Part shown: positions 32,882-46,193 of the stretch, one piece after another
Layout of the letters: each line of letters starts with the position of its first letter
Numbering within the stretch: the first letter of the stretch is position 1
Assembly (NCBI GenBank): GCA_963377175.1
Contig: CAUJNA010001247.1
Span: 1,032,400 to 1,096,399 of the forward strand
Direction of reading: 5' to 3'
Source of the DNA: Effrenium voratum
Taxonomy: Eukaryota; Sar; Dinophyceae; Suessiales; Symbiodiniaceae
Length of the DNA stretch: 64,000 bases
Program-made: the position numbers and the translations under genes
Notes under the pieces: generated by a model
What the model was told of the DNA's origin: nothing
What the model saw: the letters and a program-made list of their open reading frames with translations, nothing else
Databases searched by the model: none

Positions 32882-33562
32882 GGAATGACGGAGCATTTAC
32901 GTTTCACACCGCTTGCCGTTTCCTTGCTCTGCCCGGTCTTTACGTTGACTTTGGCCCGGAGGGGCGGCTGTGTGTTTGAAACTTCCCTGCGCGTGGAAGA
33001 TGGGCTCACCACCTTTTCAATGCGGGGGGACGTGGCGTGTAATCAGGGACCACGTCCAACCAAGCTACCTGATTACACGGAAAGCAAAGCCTGATCAGCT
33101 TTGCGTACCTGCAGTTTCTGCCCACCGCCACCGGTGTACATAGCTTCGATTCGCACTTTTTGGGCTTCAGCGTTCAGTGCCCGACAGTTCATTCGTGCGT
33201 TCATCCATGCTGGCAGAACCACTCAGTCAATGACCCGCGTAGAATTCTCATTCTGCACTTGCTGAGCCCTTTATTCTCAGCCAAGGGCCTTACCAGGCAT
33301 GCGTCCTCAAGCAAATCCGGAGCTGATCCTGGCCATGGCAGAGAACAATGGTGAACACGACATAAATGTGATGTGGGAAGACACTTGACACGAACAAACA
33401 TGGAGGTCTGCCACAGCACCGGGAGCGTTTGCACGACGTCGCAGTTCTCAGACCTGTCAAAAAACCAGAGGCTGTGCTTACTTCCCCAAACAAACTTGCA
33501 AGTTTATACGAGAAAGCGCCGTGAAGGGCTCTTCTGTGTGGAGCCCTTGGACCAAGTTGCAC
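32882..33562. other. No recognisable gene
   Basis: Short overlapping frames only. No repeat array or motif was seen. Confidence 0.45.
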
Positions 33563-33830
33563 GGTGCCAAGTGGCACAGCGCCGTTGCACAGAGCCAAGT
33601 TGCACAGAGCCAAGTTGCACAGAGCCAATTGGCGCAGAGCCAAGTTGCACAGAGCCAAGTTGAGCAGAGCAAAGCGGCACAGAGCCAAGTGGCAGAGCCA
33701 AGTTGCACAGAGCCAAGTTGCACAGAGCAAAGTAGCACAGCACCAAGTGGCACGGAGTCAAGTTGCACGGAGCCAAGTGGCACAGAGCCAAGTGGCACAG
33801 AGCCAAGTTGCGCAGAGCCAAGGTTAGATA
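33563..33830. repeat. 15-bp tandem repeat, core AGCCAAGTTGCACAG
   Basis: About seventeen copies vary at the GTTGCAC / GTGGCAC position. Frames on both strands (for example 33504-33821 minus, repeating 'LALCNLALCHLA') only mirror the array. Confidence 0.92.
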
Positions 33831-34478
33831 CAGAGCTTGCGTAGAGACACGGCGTAAGCTGCTATGCAGGTTAGTTTATGTTTCTGAGGCGCCTGCTGAT
33901 CTCCGCAGAAGGTCCCCCGCGCGGATCAGAAATCGTAAAAGTCTTCAGTTCTCGACCGCACACAGGGTCACGCGCGCCGCGGAATTTGTAAAACGTTCCC
34001 GAATGCGTAGCAGAAGGGTTCCCGTTTAGAGGTCGGGGGTCTGGGGCTTAGGACGTGACCAGGAGTCGTTGAATTTACGTCCCCAAGCGTTCGTATGTGT
34101 TCGTGAGTGTCGCGCTCGCAGCTCCAGTGCGAAAAACGTGCCATTTAGATGACCTGCAGCGTGTCACTTTCGTGCCCCTGTGCGGGAATCGTAGCTTCTC
34201 AAGCTCGACGTGTCGTTTCGCTGCGCAGGCGCAGTGTTTTGGAAGGCTGCGTGTTCTCGTTGCCGTGCCATCGGGATTTGCGATCCAGGGTGGTCGTTTT
34301 GAGGTGTCCTGCTTGGCAGGCGTGTGATAGTGTTTGCGCCGGCGCCGTTTTCGTTGGCCCTGTCGCACGATCGGCTTGCTTTGGCGGGCTTGAAACATGT
34401 CAAAACTGTTCGAAATCATTCTGGCGCTGCAGTCCCACGCTAGTTTTCCGCATGCGATGCGAGAGTGTCAAATTCTGA
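33831..34478. other. No recognisable gene
   Basis: No supported frame. GATCTCCGCAGAAGGTCCC near 33.9 kb resembles GATCTCCGCAGAGGGTCGC near 38.94 kb, the other edge of the following satellite block. The block may therefore be flanked by related sequence. Confidence 0.4.
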
Positions 34479-37400
34479 TTTTGAGCCTTTTGCATGTCGC
34501 TGTAACGCGATTTTTCAATGACAGGCGCAGCACTTTAGAGCTTTTCGTGCAGATTTCGTGGCAGACACAGCACTTTAGAGCTTTTCACGCAGATTTCGTG
34601 GCAGGCGCAGCACTTTCCAGCTTGCGCGCAGATTTCGTGGCAGGCGCAGCACTTTCGTTGGGTCGAGTCGCTCTCGCTGTGGCGCGGTGCGCATTTTCAG
34701 CACGCAAAGTGAGCCCTCTGCGCGCTTTGGGTGTGGCGCGGTGCACCTTTTCGCACGCAAAGTGAACCCTCTGCGCGCTTTGGGTGTGTCGAATCGCTCT
34801 CGCTGTGGCGCGGCTCACATTTTGAGATTGCAAAGTGAACCCTCTGCGCACTTTGGGCGGGTCGAATCGCTCTCGCCGTGGCGCGGTGCGCATTTTGAGA
34901 TCGCAAAGTGAACCCTCTGCGCACTTTGGGTGGGTCGAATCGATCTCGCTGTGGCGCGGCGCACATGTTGAGATCGCACAGTGAACCCTCTGCGTGCTTT
35001 GGGTGGGGCTGAATCGCTTTCGCTGGCCGCGGAGCACATTTTTAGATCGCGAAGTCGTGACACGTGAGGTGTGACACAAAACGCAACTAGGGTCGTGGCT
35101 AGGGACATGAGACAGACCACGAAAGGCAGGACGGGAGATGTGACGGAGTTGTGACGCGAGGCGCGTCGAGACACATGATGAGAGATGTGTTGGACGTGAT
35201 GACGAGAGACGGGAGCAGAGTTGTTACGACAGACGTCACAAAGCACGTGACCAAAGACGTGACAACAGACGTGCCCAGAGGTGTGACGATGGATGTGAGA
35301 AGAGGAGAGCCGTGACGAGAGACGTGACGAGAGATGCGACAAGAGACGTAACGAGGATCGTGACGCGAGAGGTTACCAGAAACGGGACGGCAAATATGAC
35401 AAGAGACGTTTGAGAAGAGACGTGGCGAGGGTTGTGACAAGAGACGTGACCAGAGACGTGACGCGAGGGGTGACGACGTGCGCGACACGTGACGGGAGAT
35501 GCTACGTAGTCGTGACGAGAGGCGTGTTGAGACACATGATGAAAGATAAGATGCAGGCGTAGCATTTTGAGCCTTTTGCATGTCGCTGTAACGCGATTTT
35601 TCGTGACAGGCGCAGCACTTTAGAGCTGTTCGTGCAGATTTCGTGGCAGGCGCAGCACTTTAGAGCTTTTCGTATAGATTTCGTGGCAGCTTGCGTGCAG
35701 ATTTCGTGGCAAGCGCAGCACTTTCGTTGGGTCGAGTCGCTCTCGCTGTGGCGCGGTGCGCATTTTCAGCACGCAAAGTGAACCCTCTGCGCACTTTGGG
35801 TGGGTCGAATCGCTCTGGCTGTGGCGCGGCGCACCTTTTCGCACGCAAAGTGAACCCTCTGCACACTTTGGGCGGGTCGGGTCGCTCTCGCCGTGGCGGT
35901 CGAATCGATCTCGCTGTGGCGCGGCGCGCATTCTATTTTGAGATCGCAAAGCGAACCCTCTGCGCACTTCGGGTGGGTCGAATCGATCCCGCCGTGGCGC
36001 GGCTCACATTTTGAGATCGCGAAGTCGTGACGAAACACGTGAGGGTGTGACACGAAACGCAAGTAGGGTCGTGGCTAGAGACATGAGACAGACCACGAAA
36101 GGCAGGACGGGAGATGTGACGGAGCTGTGACGCGAAGCACGTCGAGACACATGATGAGAGATGTGTTGGAAGTGATGACGAGAGACGGGCGCAGAGTTGT
36201 TACGACAGACGTCACACGTGCCCAGAGGTGTGACGATGGATGTGAGAAGAGGAGAGCCGTGACGAGAGACGTGACGAGAAATGCGACAAGATGCGTGACG
36301 AGGATCGTGACGCGAGAGGTTACCAGAGACGGGATGGCAAATACGAGAAGAGACGTTTGAGAAGAGACGTGGCGAGGGTCGTGACAAGAGACGTGACCAG
36401 AGACGTGACGCGCGCGACAGGAACTCCAAGAAAGACGTTACGGGAGATGGACGCAGTCGTGACGAGAGGCGCGTCGAGACACGTGGTGAAGGATAAGCTG
36501 AAAGTCATGACGGGAGACATGGCCAGAGTTGCTACGACAGACGTGACAAAGGACGTGACTAAAGACGTGACCAGAGGCGTGACGATGGATGCGAGGGGAG
36601 ACGCGAGATAAGGCGTGACCAGAGACGTGACGAGAGATGCGACAAGAGACGTGACGAGGATCATGACGCGAGAGGTTACCAGAGACGGGACGGCAAATAT
36701 GACAAGAGACGTTTGAGGAGAGACGTGGCAAGAGAGTCGTGACAAGAGACGTGACCAGAGACGTGACGCGAGGGGTGACGACGCGCGCGACAGGATCTCC
36801 AAGAAAGACGTGACGGGAGATGGTACGTCGTCGTGACGAGAGGCGTGCGCATTTTCAGCACGCAAAGTGAACCCTCTGCGCGCTTTGGGTGGGTCGAATC
36901 GCTCTGGCTGTGACGCGGCTCACATTTTGAGATCGCGAAGTCGTGACGAAAAACACGTGAGGGTGTGACACGAAACACGAGTAGGGTCGTGGCTAGGGAC
37001 ATGAGACAGACCACGAAAGGCAGGACGGGAGATGTGACGGAGCTGTGACGCGAGGCGCGTCGAGACACATGATGAGCAATGATGAGAGATGTGTTGGAAG
37101 TGATGACGAGAGACGGGAGCAGAGTTTGTTACGACAGACGTCACAAAGCACGTGACCAAAGACGTGACAACAGACGTGACCACAGGTGTGACGATGGATG
37201 CGCACTCGAGAAGAGGAGAGCCGTGACGAGGATCGTGACGCGAGAGGTTACCAGAGACGGGATGGCAAATACGAGAAGAGACGTTTGAGAAGAGACGTGG
37301 TGAGGGTCGTGACAAGAGACGTGACCAGAGACGTGACGCGAGGGGTGACGACGCACGCGACAGGATCTCCAAGAAAGACGCGACTGGACATGGACGTAGT

Positions 37401-38885
37401 CGTGACGAGAGGCGCGTCGAGACACGTGATGAAGGATAAGCTGAAAGTCATGACGGGAGACATGGCAAGGTTGCTACGACAGACGTGACAAAGGACGTGA
37501 CCAAAGACGTGACCAGAGGCGTGACGATGGATGTGAGGGATGTGACAAGAGACGTGCGAGGAGAGTCGCGACGAGACACGAGATATGGCGTGACCAGAGA
37601 CGTGACGAGAGATGCGACAAGAGACGCGACGAGGATCGTGACGCGAGAGGTTGCCAGAGACGGGTTTGAGAAGAGACGTGGCGAGGGTCGTGACAAGAGA
37701 CGTGACCAGAGACGTGACGCGAGGGGTGACGACGCGCGCGACAGGATCTCCAAGAAAGACGTGGCGGGAGATGCTACGTAGTCGTGACGCGAGGCGTGTT
37801 GAGACACAGGATGAAAGATAAGATGAAAGTCATGACAAAAAAACGTGGCCAGAGTTGCTACGACAGACGTGACAAAGGACGTGACCAAAGATGGGACCAC
37901 AGGCATGACGATGGATGTGATGGATATGACAAGAGATGTGCGAGGAGAGTCGCGACGAGATGCGAGATATGGCGTGACCAGAGACGTGACGAGAGATGCG
38001 ACAAGAGACGTGACAAGGATCGTGCCGAGAGGTTGCCAGAGACGGGACGGCAAATCTGACAAGAGACGTGTGAGAAGAGACGTGGCGAGGGTCGTGACCA
38101 GAGACGTGACCAGAGACGTGACGCGAACGACGCACGTGACAGGAGATGTCTCCAACAAAGACGTGATGGGAGACGCTATGTAGTCGCGACGAGAGGCGCC
38201 TCGAGACACGTGATGAAAGATGCGATGATGAAAGATGTGACGAAGGTCATGACGAGAGATTTGTTATTAAGGGACATGCCAAGGGACGTCTAGCTACGTG
38301 GCGATAGATGTGACAAGAAACGTTGTTACGTGAGACGCGACAAGGACAAGGAAAAGAAGAGAGACGTGACAAGAGACGCTGTTACGAGAAACCTGACAAG
38401 GGGCATGACCAGAGACGTGACGTGAGACGTCACCAGGGACGTGACTACACACAAAAAAGAGGAATGGCCAAGACGTGACGAGATTGGACCAGAGACGTAA
38501 CGAGAGGTGTGACAAGAGACGTCGCGAGGGCCGACGACTCATGCGTGACAAGAGACGCGACGAGAGTCGCCAAGAAAGACGCGGCGGGAAACGCGACGGA
38601 GTCATGACGACAGGCGCGGCGAGACAAGTGATAAAAGACCAGAGACGCGACTTGAGGGGTGACGACTCACGTGACAAGAGACATGACGGGAGTCGCCAAG
38701 AAAGACGTGATGGGAGACGTGACAGCAGCAAGACATATGATGAAAGAAAGGTTTGACGAAAGTCATGACGAGGGACGTGGCCAGAGTTGCTACGAGAGAC
38801 GTGACAATGACGTGACCCGAAGTGACCAGAGACGGGACTATAGAAACGTGACTAGAGACGCGACGCGAGATGTGACAAGAGTCCG
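34479..38885. repeat. Satellite block with ~1-kb higher-order repeats
   Basis: Two unit types alternate. Type 1 (53-80 bp) contains GTGAACCCTCTGCGCACTTT, GGGTGGGTCGAATCGCTCTC and GCTGTGGCGCGG. Type 2 is a 12-13-bp family around GACGTGACCAGAGACGTGAC. Large blocks repeat: GAGCCTTTTGCATGTCGCTG recurs with a 1,086-bp offset (about 34481 and 35567), and AGGGTCGTGGCTAG recurs at about 35088, 36065 and 36983. From 37.5 kb on, type 2 dominates and copies are more divergent. Frames up to 253 codons (rich in SRHVSR or TRDVTRD) are artefacts of the repeat. Confidence 0.93.
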
Positions 38886-39126
38886 CTTTCGTGTCCGCAT
38901 TCGGGTTCGTGGCTTATATCAGGTTAACATCAAGCATGCGGATCTCCGCAGAGGGTCGCGCGGGCAAATCAAAAATCAAGAAAAAGTTCCCAGTTGTCAG
39001 CGTCGACCGCGCGGCAAAAATCGTAAAAAGCCCTCAATCGTTTAACATCGACCAACGCGGGGTCTCGCTTGTGGCCCCGTCTCAGTCTCGGCGAGGGCAC
39101 GAAAGCAGAGCACGAAGAAATAAACT

Positions 39127-39410
39127 TTCGCAGCTCCGGCTGGCAAATCGCAACTTTTGAGTACGAAAGTATTAAATCTTCGCAGCTCCGGCTGGAAATC
39201 GCAACTCTTAAGTACGAAAGTATAAGCATGCAAAGTAAATGTTTGCAGCACTGGCTGGAACATCGCAACCTTTAAGTACGAAAGTAACGCACGAAGCAAA
39301 TGTTCGCAGCTCCAGCTGAAAAATCGCAATTCTTAATAGCGAAAGTATTTGAACTTCGCGTACTGGCTGGAAAATTGCAACTTTTAAGTGCGAAAGTAGT
39401 GCGCGAGTAG
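39127..39410. repeat. ~55-65 bp tandem repeat, five copies
   Basis: Each unit has TTCGCAGCTCCGGCTGG, AAATCGCAACTTTTAAGTAC and GAAAGTA. Copies differ by small insertions. Confidence 0.85.
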
Positions 39411-39414
39411 AGGA

Positions 39415-39520
39415 GACTTGTTCAGAGCAACTTGCGTGGAGAACTTGCTCAGAGGAACTCGCGCCAAGAACTTGCTCAGAGCAACTTGCACAGAGAACTT
39501 GCTTGGAGAACTTGTTCAGT
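39415..39520. repeat. Short array, reverse complement of the 3.5-kb repeat family
   Basis: Units such as CAGAGCAACTTGC and CAGAGAACTTGC are the reverse complement of the GCAAGTTCTCTG units at 3478-3660. The same family thus occurs in two arrays 36 kb apart in opposite orientation. Confidence 0.75.
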
Positions 39521-40320
39521 CCTTTTACAGTCGTGATTTATGGAACTGGCGTGCTGGATACGTCTACCAATGCCAAGTGGTGCGCCACAGGTGGTTTCTT
39601 TTGTCCATGCTGTGACATCTTTCATTGGCAGATATATTGCCTGCCTGCTTAATCAATCCCCCCCTTGGCTATGACTGCGTCCAAGAACTCTCCGCCTCGG
39701 GGTAGTTGAGCTTGGGCACGGCAACGAGCGCTCGCGAGCGCGGTACAAACGATGTCTTGAGTGTCCCTGGAAGTCGCCGCCAAGCAATCATGATGTAACG
39801 CAACTGGAACCTGCAAGGAACTATCTCCAGAAAGTTCTTTAAGTTGGTCGTTCCGCAGCCAAGGCTCAACACGGAGCTGAACCAGAAGATGTTATTCTCC
39901 TCGAAGGGAGCGGCAGAAGTGTGCGGCTTTGACTGGCTGGACCCGCCAGAGCAAGTGTTGAGGCCCCTTCGAGTGGGACAAAGCACGGGCTTGCCCCTTT
40001 TTAGGAGCCATTTTCATTGCCTTCCAAGCTAGGTGCTCTCATCCTTCGATGGGAGGCCAACAATAGATTGTTCAAACAATGCCCGGAACCGTGTGTCTAT
40101 TAGTTTTCACGGGAAGGGTGAGGGGGCGGGGATAGATGTGCTCGTTCTGGGGCAGATTCTGGGGCGGACCGTTTTGTGGCACTACGTACATCGTGAGATT
40201 TGTAGATCTTGAAATGCCTTTGCGCAGACTCGCGCAAAAGTGGGCAAAAGTTGACTTGAGAGATGCGCGTGCGCATTTCCATTGCACAGGCTCGCGCAAA
40301 CTGTGCTCTTGCTGTGGCCC
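39521..40320. other. No recognisable gene
   Basis: Only short frames without motifs. No array. Confidence 0.45.
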
Positions 40321-41690
40321 GGTGCGCACTCCGAAAACAGTTGATTGGCGAACCCTCTGCGGACTTAAAGGGTGGATCGCTCTCGTAAAGCGGTGCGAAG
40401 TTTGAACATCGAAAGTGAAGCTTGCGTCGCTCTTGCTGCGTTGTGTTGCAAATTGCGAACACCGAATCGAGCCTGCAAAGGTACTCTTGCAAGAGATCTT
40501 GTGATCCTGACAGAGAATCCTCTCATAGGCCCTGCGCGCAGCAATCTTGCCAAGAGATCCTATCAAGAGATCCTATCCTGCGAAAATCCTCCAAAGATAC
40601 CGTGCACTGGTCCTTCTAAAGATGCGCCCAAGCAGTCATACGCAAGAACTCCTTTCAAGAGGTCTTCTAGGGGCATCACTTGCTATCCGTTTAAGATGCC
40701 ATTTATTTTTCCCGAAGGAGTGTTTACACTACGGGTATGTTGCGGTAAGAGTCACAGCTGGGTTCGATCGAGGGTTGGCACTCAAGGTGCTACCTGCGAG
40801 CACAAAGTTGTCTTCAATACGCTTGTCTCGCACGAAATTGGGTTCGTGTTGGTGCGTGCGCTCTCGCTGTGGCGGCGCGTGAATGTTACGCATGACATCA
40901 TTTTTGATGACAGGGACAACAGTCTGAGTCTGGGAGGCGGCGCACGCAGCGCTATGTTTTTTTCAGGCAGCCTGGCACCAAGCACTTTTTGAAGCAAGGT
41001 GCGTTTTGATGGGCCCCGCCAAAGTTCGCACTACGACGCGGGGCGTGTGGTTTCAGGGAAGCCTCGTCCTAAACGCGCTGAGTGTTGAGCAAAGTGCGTT
41101 TTTGATGGCAGGGCCGCTTCGCGGTGGATGTGTCCTTGCCAATTCAGGCTACGACACTTGGACAACCGGAGCTCTAAAACGATGGCAGTCGCCGCCAAAA
41201 GTGGTCTTGCGTACAACAGTGTTGCGTGAAACAGACCTTTCTTCAAAATTACGCTCTCTCCGTGGCGGCGCGCCGATCTTCGGATAAGTGTGCGTGGCCA
41301 CAGCGAAGCATTTTGCAGGCGCAGCGTTGCAAGATGAAAGTAAACCCTCTGCGGAGATCGTGCGTGTCGAAGCACTCTCGCTGTGGTGCGAGTGTCTTGC
41401 CCTCTGCGAAATTGTGCCTGTCGAAGCGCTCTCGCTGTAGCACCGTGCGAATTGGGCTCGGCAACGCCTCTGCAGAGATCCCGCAGACGCTGCGCGTCGA
41501 AGCGCTCTCGCTGTGCATGCGCGTGGGGCCACGTGTCGACACACTCTCGCCGTGGCGCCGCACGAGCCCTCCCTTGCGCGTCGAAGCGCTCTCGCTGTGG
41601 CGCCGAACGAGTGTGTCTCTTGATAGGTCTTGCTCTCGGCAAACCCTCTGCGGAGAGCGCGCGTGTCGAAAGGTCCACTAAAGCCATGCC
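40321..41690. repeat. Degenerate outlying copies of the type 1 satellite unit
   Basis: CGAACCCTCTGCGGACTT near 40.35 kb and a series with GTCGAAGCGCTCTCGCTGTG at about 41366-41600 are diverged relatives of the type 1 unit of the 34.5-kb block. Spacing is 40-80 bp in the better part. Frames of 104-231 codons in this stretch are repeat-derived. Confidence 0.75.
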
Positions 41691-43480
41691 TCTCCAAAGG
41701 CTTTGTGGGGAAGGAGAAATCATCTGGAACTTCCCATGTCAAAGACTTTGTGGAGGTGTGCCAAAGTTGCCGAAAGCGCCAGGCAAACCTTTGACGTGGT
41801 GATCGGGGCGGATTTGGTTTACTCCTTCGCGGCGGTGGAGCCATTTGTCACGGCCCTGTCTGCGGTTCTTTGCCGGGAGAGGGCCACTTGTTGTCAGATA
41901 TTAGCGCCGCGCATAGGTCTGAGACCACTGAAAAATTGGTATTGGTCCCCTGCATGCATGCAGATATTTCGTGGTCGCTGATCTTTCTAATTTTAGAAGT
42001 TCTACGACGGATCACGCATCCAGATCATAGTGCCTCACTTCCTGACTACTCACCTTCGCACTTTGTGGGAAGACAGCTAGAGGTTTAACTCTTTTCGGCC
42101 AATCCAGTTTTAAACGTGTTGGCCGTCCAGTTTCCGACGCTGTTTCCTGCTCAGGAAGCTGCAGCGCCCGTCATGATCTACGCCCATTTCCCGCGCTTCC
42201 CAAAGCTGGATGCCACTTTGAAGCATTAGCGGCAAAAGGGAAGGCGCGCAACGCGGTGCCAACTGTTCTTCATCTCGTTTTTGTTCGGAAGTGCTGAATG
42301 TGTACTACGTGGGCCCAATTTCGCAAATAAGCATCTTAATGAGCGATTGGTGGACCTCAAGTAAGTGGGGCGCAAACACATAGCTCAACAAACGACACGG
42401 TTTGTTTTGAGCGAGAGTGCTTGGGAACCACTGGCTTCTTGTGGAAAGCCCACGCATCAGGACGACATGCTGGCGGCTCTGACGACCAAAGGTTTGGGCG
42501 CCAGAGCGCCTGCCTCAGAATCGCAGGCGATGAGCGCGACACCAATTGCAGTAGGCCAAAAGTACACACAACTGTTTATGGGGCCTCTTCGACAGCATGG
42601 TAGTCCGCCACCCCTCTTTGCACGTGGACACGGCCGACCGTGGTGAAGTTCCCACGTGGCCGTTGTTTGTGAAGGGAAAGAGAGCATCCCTTGTAAACAG
42701 TATGATTCGTGTCCTTGGCTCAAAGGCGAGGGTGACTTACAGGTGAACTTATGTTGGCGCGACCTTTGACTAAACCTCCAGCACGGCTCTGGCGCAGCAA
42801 GTGCAAGAGCTGGGGGGTAGAAGCGGCTTTAAACCGCGGCCCTGTGTGTGAGTTGGGCTTGTCCGTGTGTGTGCAAACCACTTCGGTTGCGACGCCAGAC
42901 GGGGGCAGTCTCGGTCTCTGAGCGGGGGAGTCAGGACCATTGGCACGGACGCGCCTTTCACAAGATGTTGACAACATCCGGATGATGCGGACAGCACCAG
43001 GATTATGTATACGAGCAGCATCGTGACACGGACATGATGTTGACAGCGTTCTGATGCTAACAACCCTCTTTCGATCAAAAGACGCACAAACAACTTCCTC
43101 GCAAGTAGTTGCAACATCATCGCGGTGATGTTAGCCGCTAGCCGATAGCAGCATCACGACGATGCCACAGCCGTTCATCACAACGCGCTAAATAGACACA
43201 AGCAACGTCTTAATGAGCGCAGCAGCATCCTGATGGTGTTACGGCGACAGCGTGATGCTGACAGAACAGCTTTCGCTCTTGTTGACATCACGCATGCTGT
43301 GAAGGAGTAGCAGCCGAAATGGCGCAACATTACCCCAACACCAGAAAGCAACACTTATGTTGCCCTGCCGTCAATGTCGGAATGCGCTCACCTCAGCACC
43401 CAAAGCAGCGCCTGCTCCAGCGCCCCAAACTCCGCGCCACCCTGCCGCCAATCTTGCAAAGATGAAAAACGCGCCCCAAA
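41691..43480. other. No recognisable gene; weak repeats
   Basis: No supported gene. From about 42.96 to 43.28 kb, degenerate GATGTTGACAGC / CATCCTGATG units recur irregularly. Confidence 0.45.
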
Positions 43481-43489
43481 ACAGCTTTT

Positions 43490-43880
43490 GTGTTGGCAAT
43501 ATCGAGTTTAGCAGCGGGCACATAAGATTAAGCAAGGTTAGAAATGCTGAGTTTATGTGTGGGAAAATAAGATTAAGTATGGGTTATGAAATCATGACGG
43601 GCCATACTGAGATTAGTAGGGGGGGCGTACGATTGAGTATTGACAATGCCAAACGCAGTGTGGCGGCGCTGAGTTTAGTGGCGGGGAGCCAAGATTAACT
43701 GTGGCCAAGACCAACTTAACATTAGCAATACTGAATTCAGCATCGGGGCCCAAGTGGAAGTGTTGACAATATTTGACAATATGGCACACCTGAGTATATG
43801 TAGTGGTGGGAACCTAAGACAAAGCATTTTTTGCGTTGGCAAACAAAATCTAGTTTTGGCAATACTGGTTTTGGCCTAAG
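43490..43880. repeat. Degenerate ~50-60 bp repeat with AAGATTAAG / TTGGCAATACTGAG
   Basis: About six diverged units share GGCAATACTGAGTTTAG and GGG..ATAAGATTAAG. The 113-codon plus frame through it has no motif. Confidence 0.65.
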
Positions 43881-44245
43881 TGTATGATCTCAAAATTCTC
43901 GCTGCAGCCAGATGTAAGCAAATTCTATCTGCAACGAAACCAGATTTTCAGACGACCCGTTTAATCTTGTTTGTCAAGATTAAGCGTATTCAAACTGCTA
44001 GCCCGTCACGGATGAAAACCAGAAGGCTTGAGTGGACCTGCAAGTCGATGTCCTTCTGACATGCCTCAGCCTCCACAATCTGGATCAAGCCTAGAGCCGG
44101 GACTGGCCTCCTTGGTGCCAGGTTCACATTCTGGCTCTCCAAGACACGTACGGTTTGAACCCCCGCTTGCAAACCAGCGCAAGCCATGACAAACCTCTGC
44201 GCCAGAATGGCATAGCCCCACTTGGGATGAACTTGCTTTAGACAA

Positions 44246-44361
44246 AGGAAACTGAGGGAACCATGCGCACCATGCCCGTAGCATTTCGAAAGAATGCTGA
44301 CGAAAGGAAACTGAGGGAACCATGCGGACCATGCCCGTAGCATTTCGAAACAATGCTGACG
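44246..44361. repeat. 58-bp tandem duplication
   Basis: Two adjacent copies start AGGAAACTGAGGGAACCATG and differ at two positions, which indicates a recent event. Confidence 0.9.
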
Positions 44362-44794
44362 ATTGCGCGTTCGTGACCATTGCTCATAGTAATCCGTTCT
44401 TCAATGTTGGCTATGCTACTTGACCTGTCAGCCTTGGATTGGGATACCTTTCTCGGACAAGTGTTGCCTGCTTGTTGTTAAGGTTTTTCTTGGTGAGACG
44501 GCGCACTTCCCCCTTTTTGATGTGGTCATCTCCTTTTCTTTGGGAGATTTGTGTCCACCTACTGCATTTGAAGGACCAACGTGAGCTATGTGTCTTGCTG
44601 GCCTGCCCGGTTAGGAGCTGCCCGTCAGCGAAGTGTCGGCTGTGGGGCAGATCCCTTTAGAGATGATTCAGCGGGTGAAGCTGCTGGAGATCCGGAGGCT
44701 GGCGGCTTTTTACACACGACCAAGATCAACTTGGCTGTAAGGGGCCCAAACTGGTTGCTTTGCTTTCGATGAGCTTTAAGCAATGAAGATAGTG

Positions 44795-44882
44795 AAGGTT
44801 CTTTCTCCGTTTCTTTCTCTCTTTTTTCTTTCTCTGTCTCCTTCTCTATCCTTTCTTCTTTTTCTCCTTCTCTTTTTTGCTT
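44795..44882. repeat. Polypyrimidine tract
   Basis: About 85 bases that are almost only C and T (TTTCTTTCTCTCTTTTTTC and similar). On the minus strand it yields a Glu/Lys-only peptide, not a gene. Confidence 0.85.
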
Positions 44883-46190
44883 TCCCAAACTGCTGCGCAT
44901 GCCATGAAATCTGTCAGCGCCTGCCACGAAATCTGCGCCTGGCCTGACCTTGCCAAAGTGCTGCGCCTGCCACGAACTCTGCGCTTGACCTGGAAGTGTG
45001 CGTAGATAGATAGCTGCAAAAGATTGGATACCGCGCGCGAAAAGCTTGCGACTTGCAGATGGCTTCAGAAAATCAGATGGCCTATGTGATAAGATAGCGT
45101 GCGCGCATGAAGCGCGCACATAAGATGAAGAAAGGCGGAACGAACGCGGGAGGGCGTGTGGTGCGGGAATAGAAATCGTTAAAAAGAGCGAGCATCTGCA
45201 GGTTTTGGCGGGTCCACTTCAATGTCAGCCACCTCTGTCTCGACGCCTGTCTTACGCGGGTCCGGCACGGGTGCAGCACACGGCCCCACTGCAATGGCAA
45301 CGCAAAGGTTTCGCAAGGTTTTGATCGCGTGGCAGCACTTTGGCAAATTAGTTGCAACTTTCTTGTTAAGACACGGGGGGGCGCTTTCATGTCGGCAGTG
45401 TAGCTGAAGTGGCCTGTGGATTTCGATGGTTCCATACGGCCTGCCAGGTCAAGCTGACGCACCGGCGAGAGAAAAAAAGACTCCATTTGCTGACGGGGTC
45501 CGTCAGTTCACCTCGGCGTTTTGTTATTGGATTTTGACATTCGTTGTTAGCGCCTCAGCTGGGAGGGCGAAGTATAGGTTTCGGTAAAGGGGGGAGGGAC
45601 TTGAAACATCATGGTTCCAGGTCATTGTGTCTACCTTCCTGCTTGCATTTGCCACAACGATAGAAGTGTGATGCTTTTGCAGCACTTGTGCTAGACGTCG
45701 CAAGCGCCAAGAATCTCCGAGTCGCTCTTCTGCAAGTTGCAACGATTGAGGGTGTCGCTATTTGCCAGACGTTTGTGCTTATTGTCGCACACCCACCCAT
45801 GCGATGACGCACTTCTTGCTACGGGAAAAAAGTGGAGCATGGGATTCACTGAGCCCGCATTTGCGAGATTCCGTTTGGCCAACCAACGCGTGCCTGATTT
45901 CCTCTGCGTGGCGTGCCAGGATGTTCGCAGAACAACTACGACGACGATAGATATTTGGAAAAAGCGGGCGAGCGATACGATGATGCCCATCTCGTCAGGA
46001 AGCTAAAGGCATCCTGCCTTGAAATTTGACTTAGGGGGTGTTCATGGCTTATCCGTCGGGGAGGAAGAACGCCGAGGCCATTGTCAAGGCCACAAAGCAC
46101 TTTTTTGGTACGTGCAAAATGAAGAAAGCTTAAACCAGACGCCTGCGCGTCTCATCCGCGCAGGCTTGTCAGTATGCTGGAAGCATGAAG
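44883..46190. other. No recognisable gene
   Basis: Frames of up to 164 codons overlap in several phases without motifs. Two near-copies of CTGCGCCTGCCACGAA occur around 44.92-44.97 kb. Confidence 0.45.
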
Positions 46191-46193
46191 AAG

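Noticed and set aside
35084..38209. Minus and plus frames up to 253 codons rich in SRHVSR or TRDVTRD
   Set aside because: They arise from the 12-13-bp GACGTGAC satellite. All phases give similar repetitive peptides.
44625..45119. Minus frame with a Glu/Lys-only segment
   Set aside because: The segment is the complement of a polypyrimidine tract. The rest has no motif.
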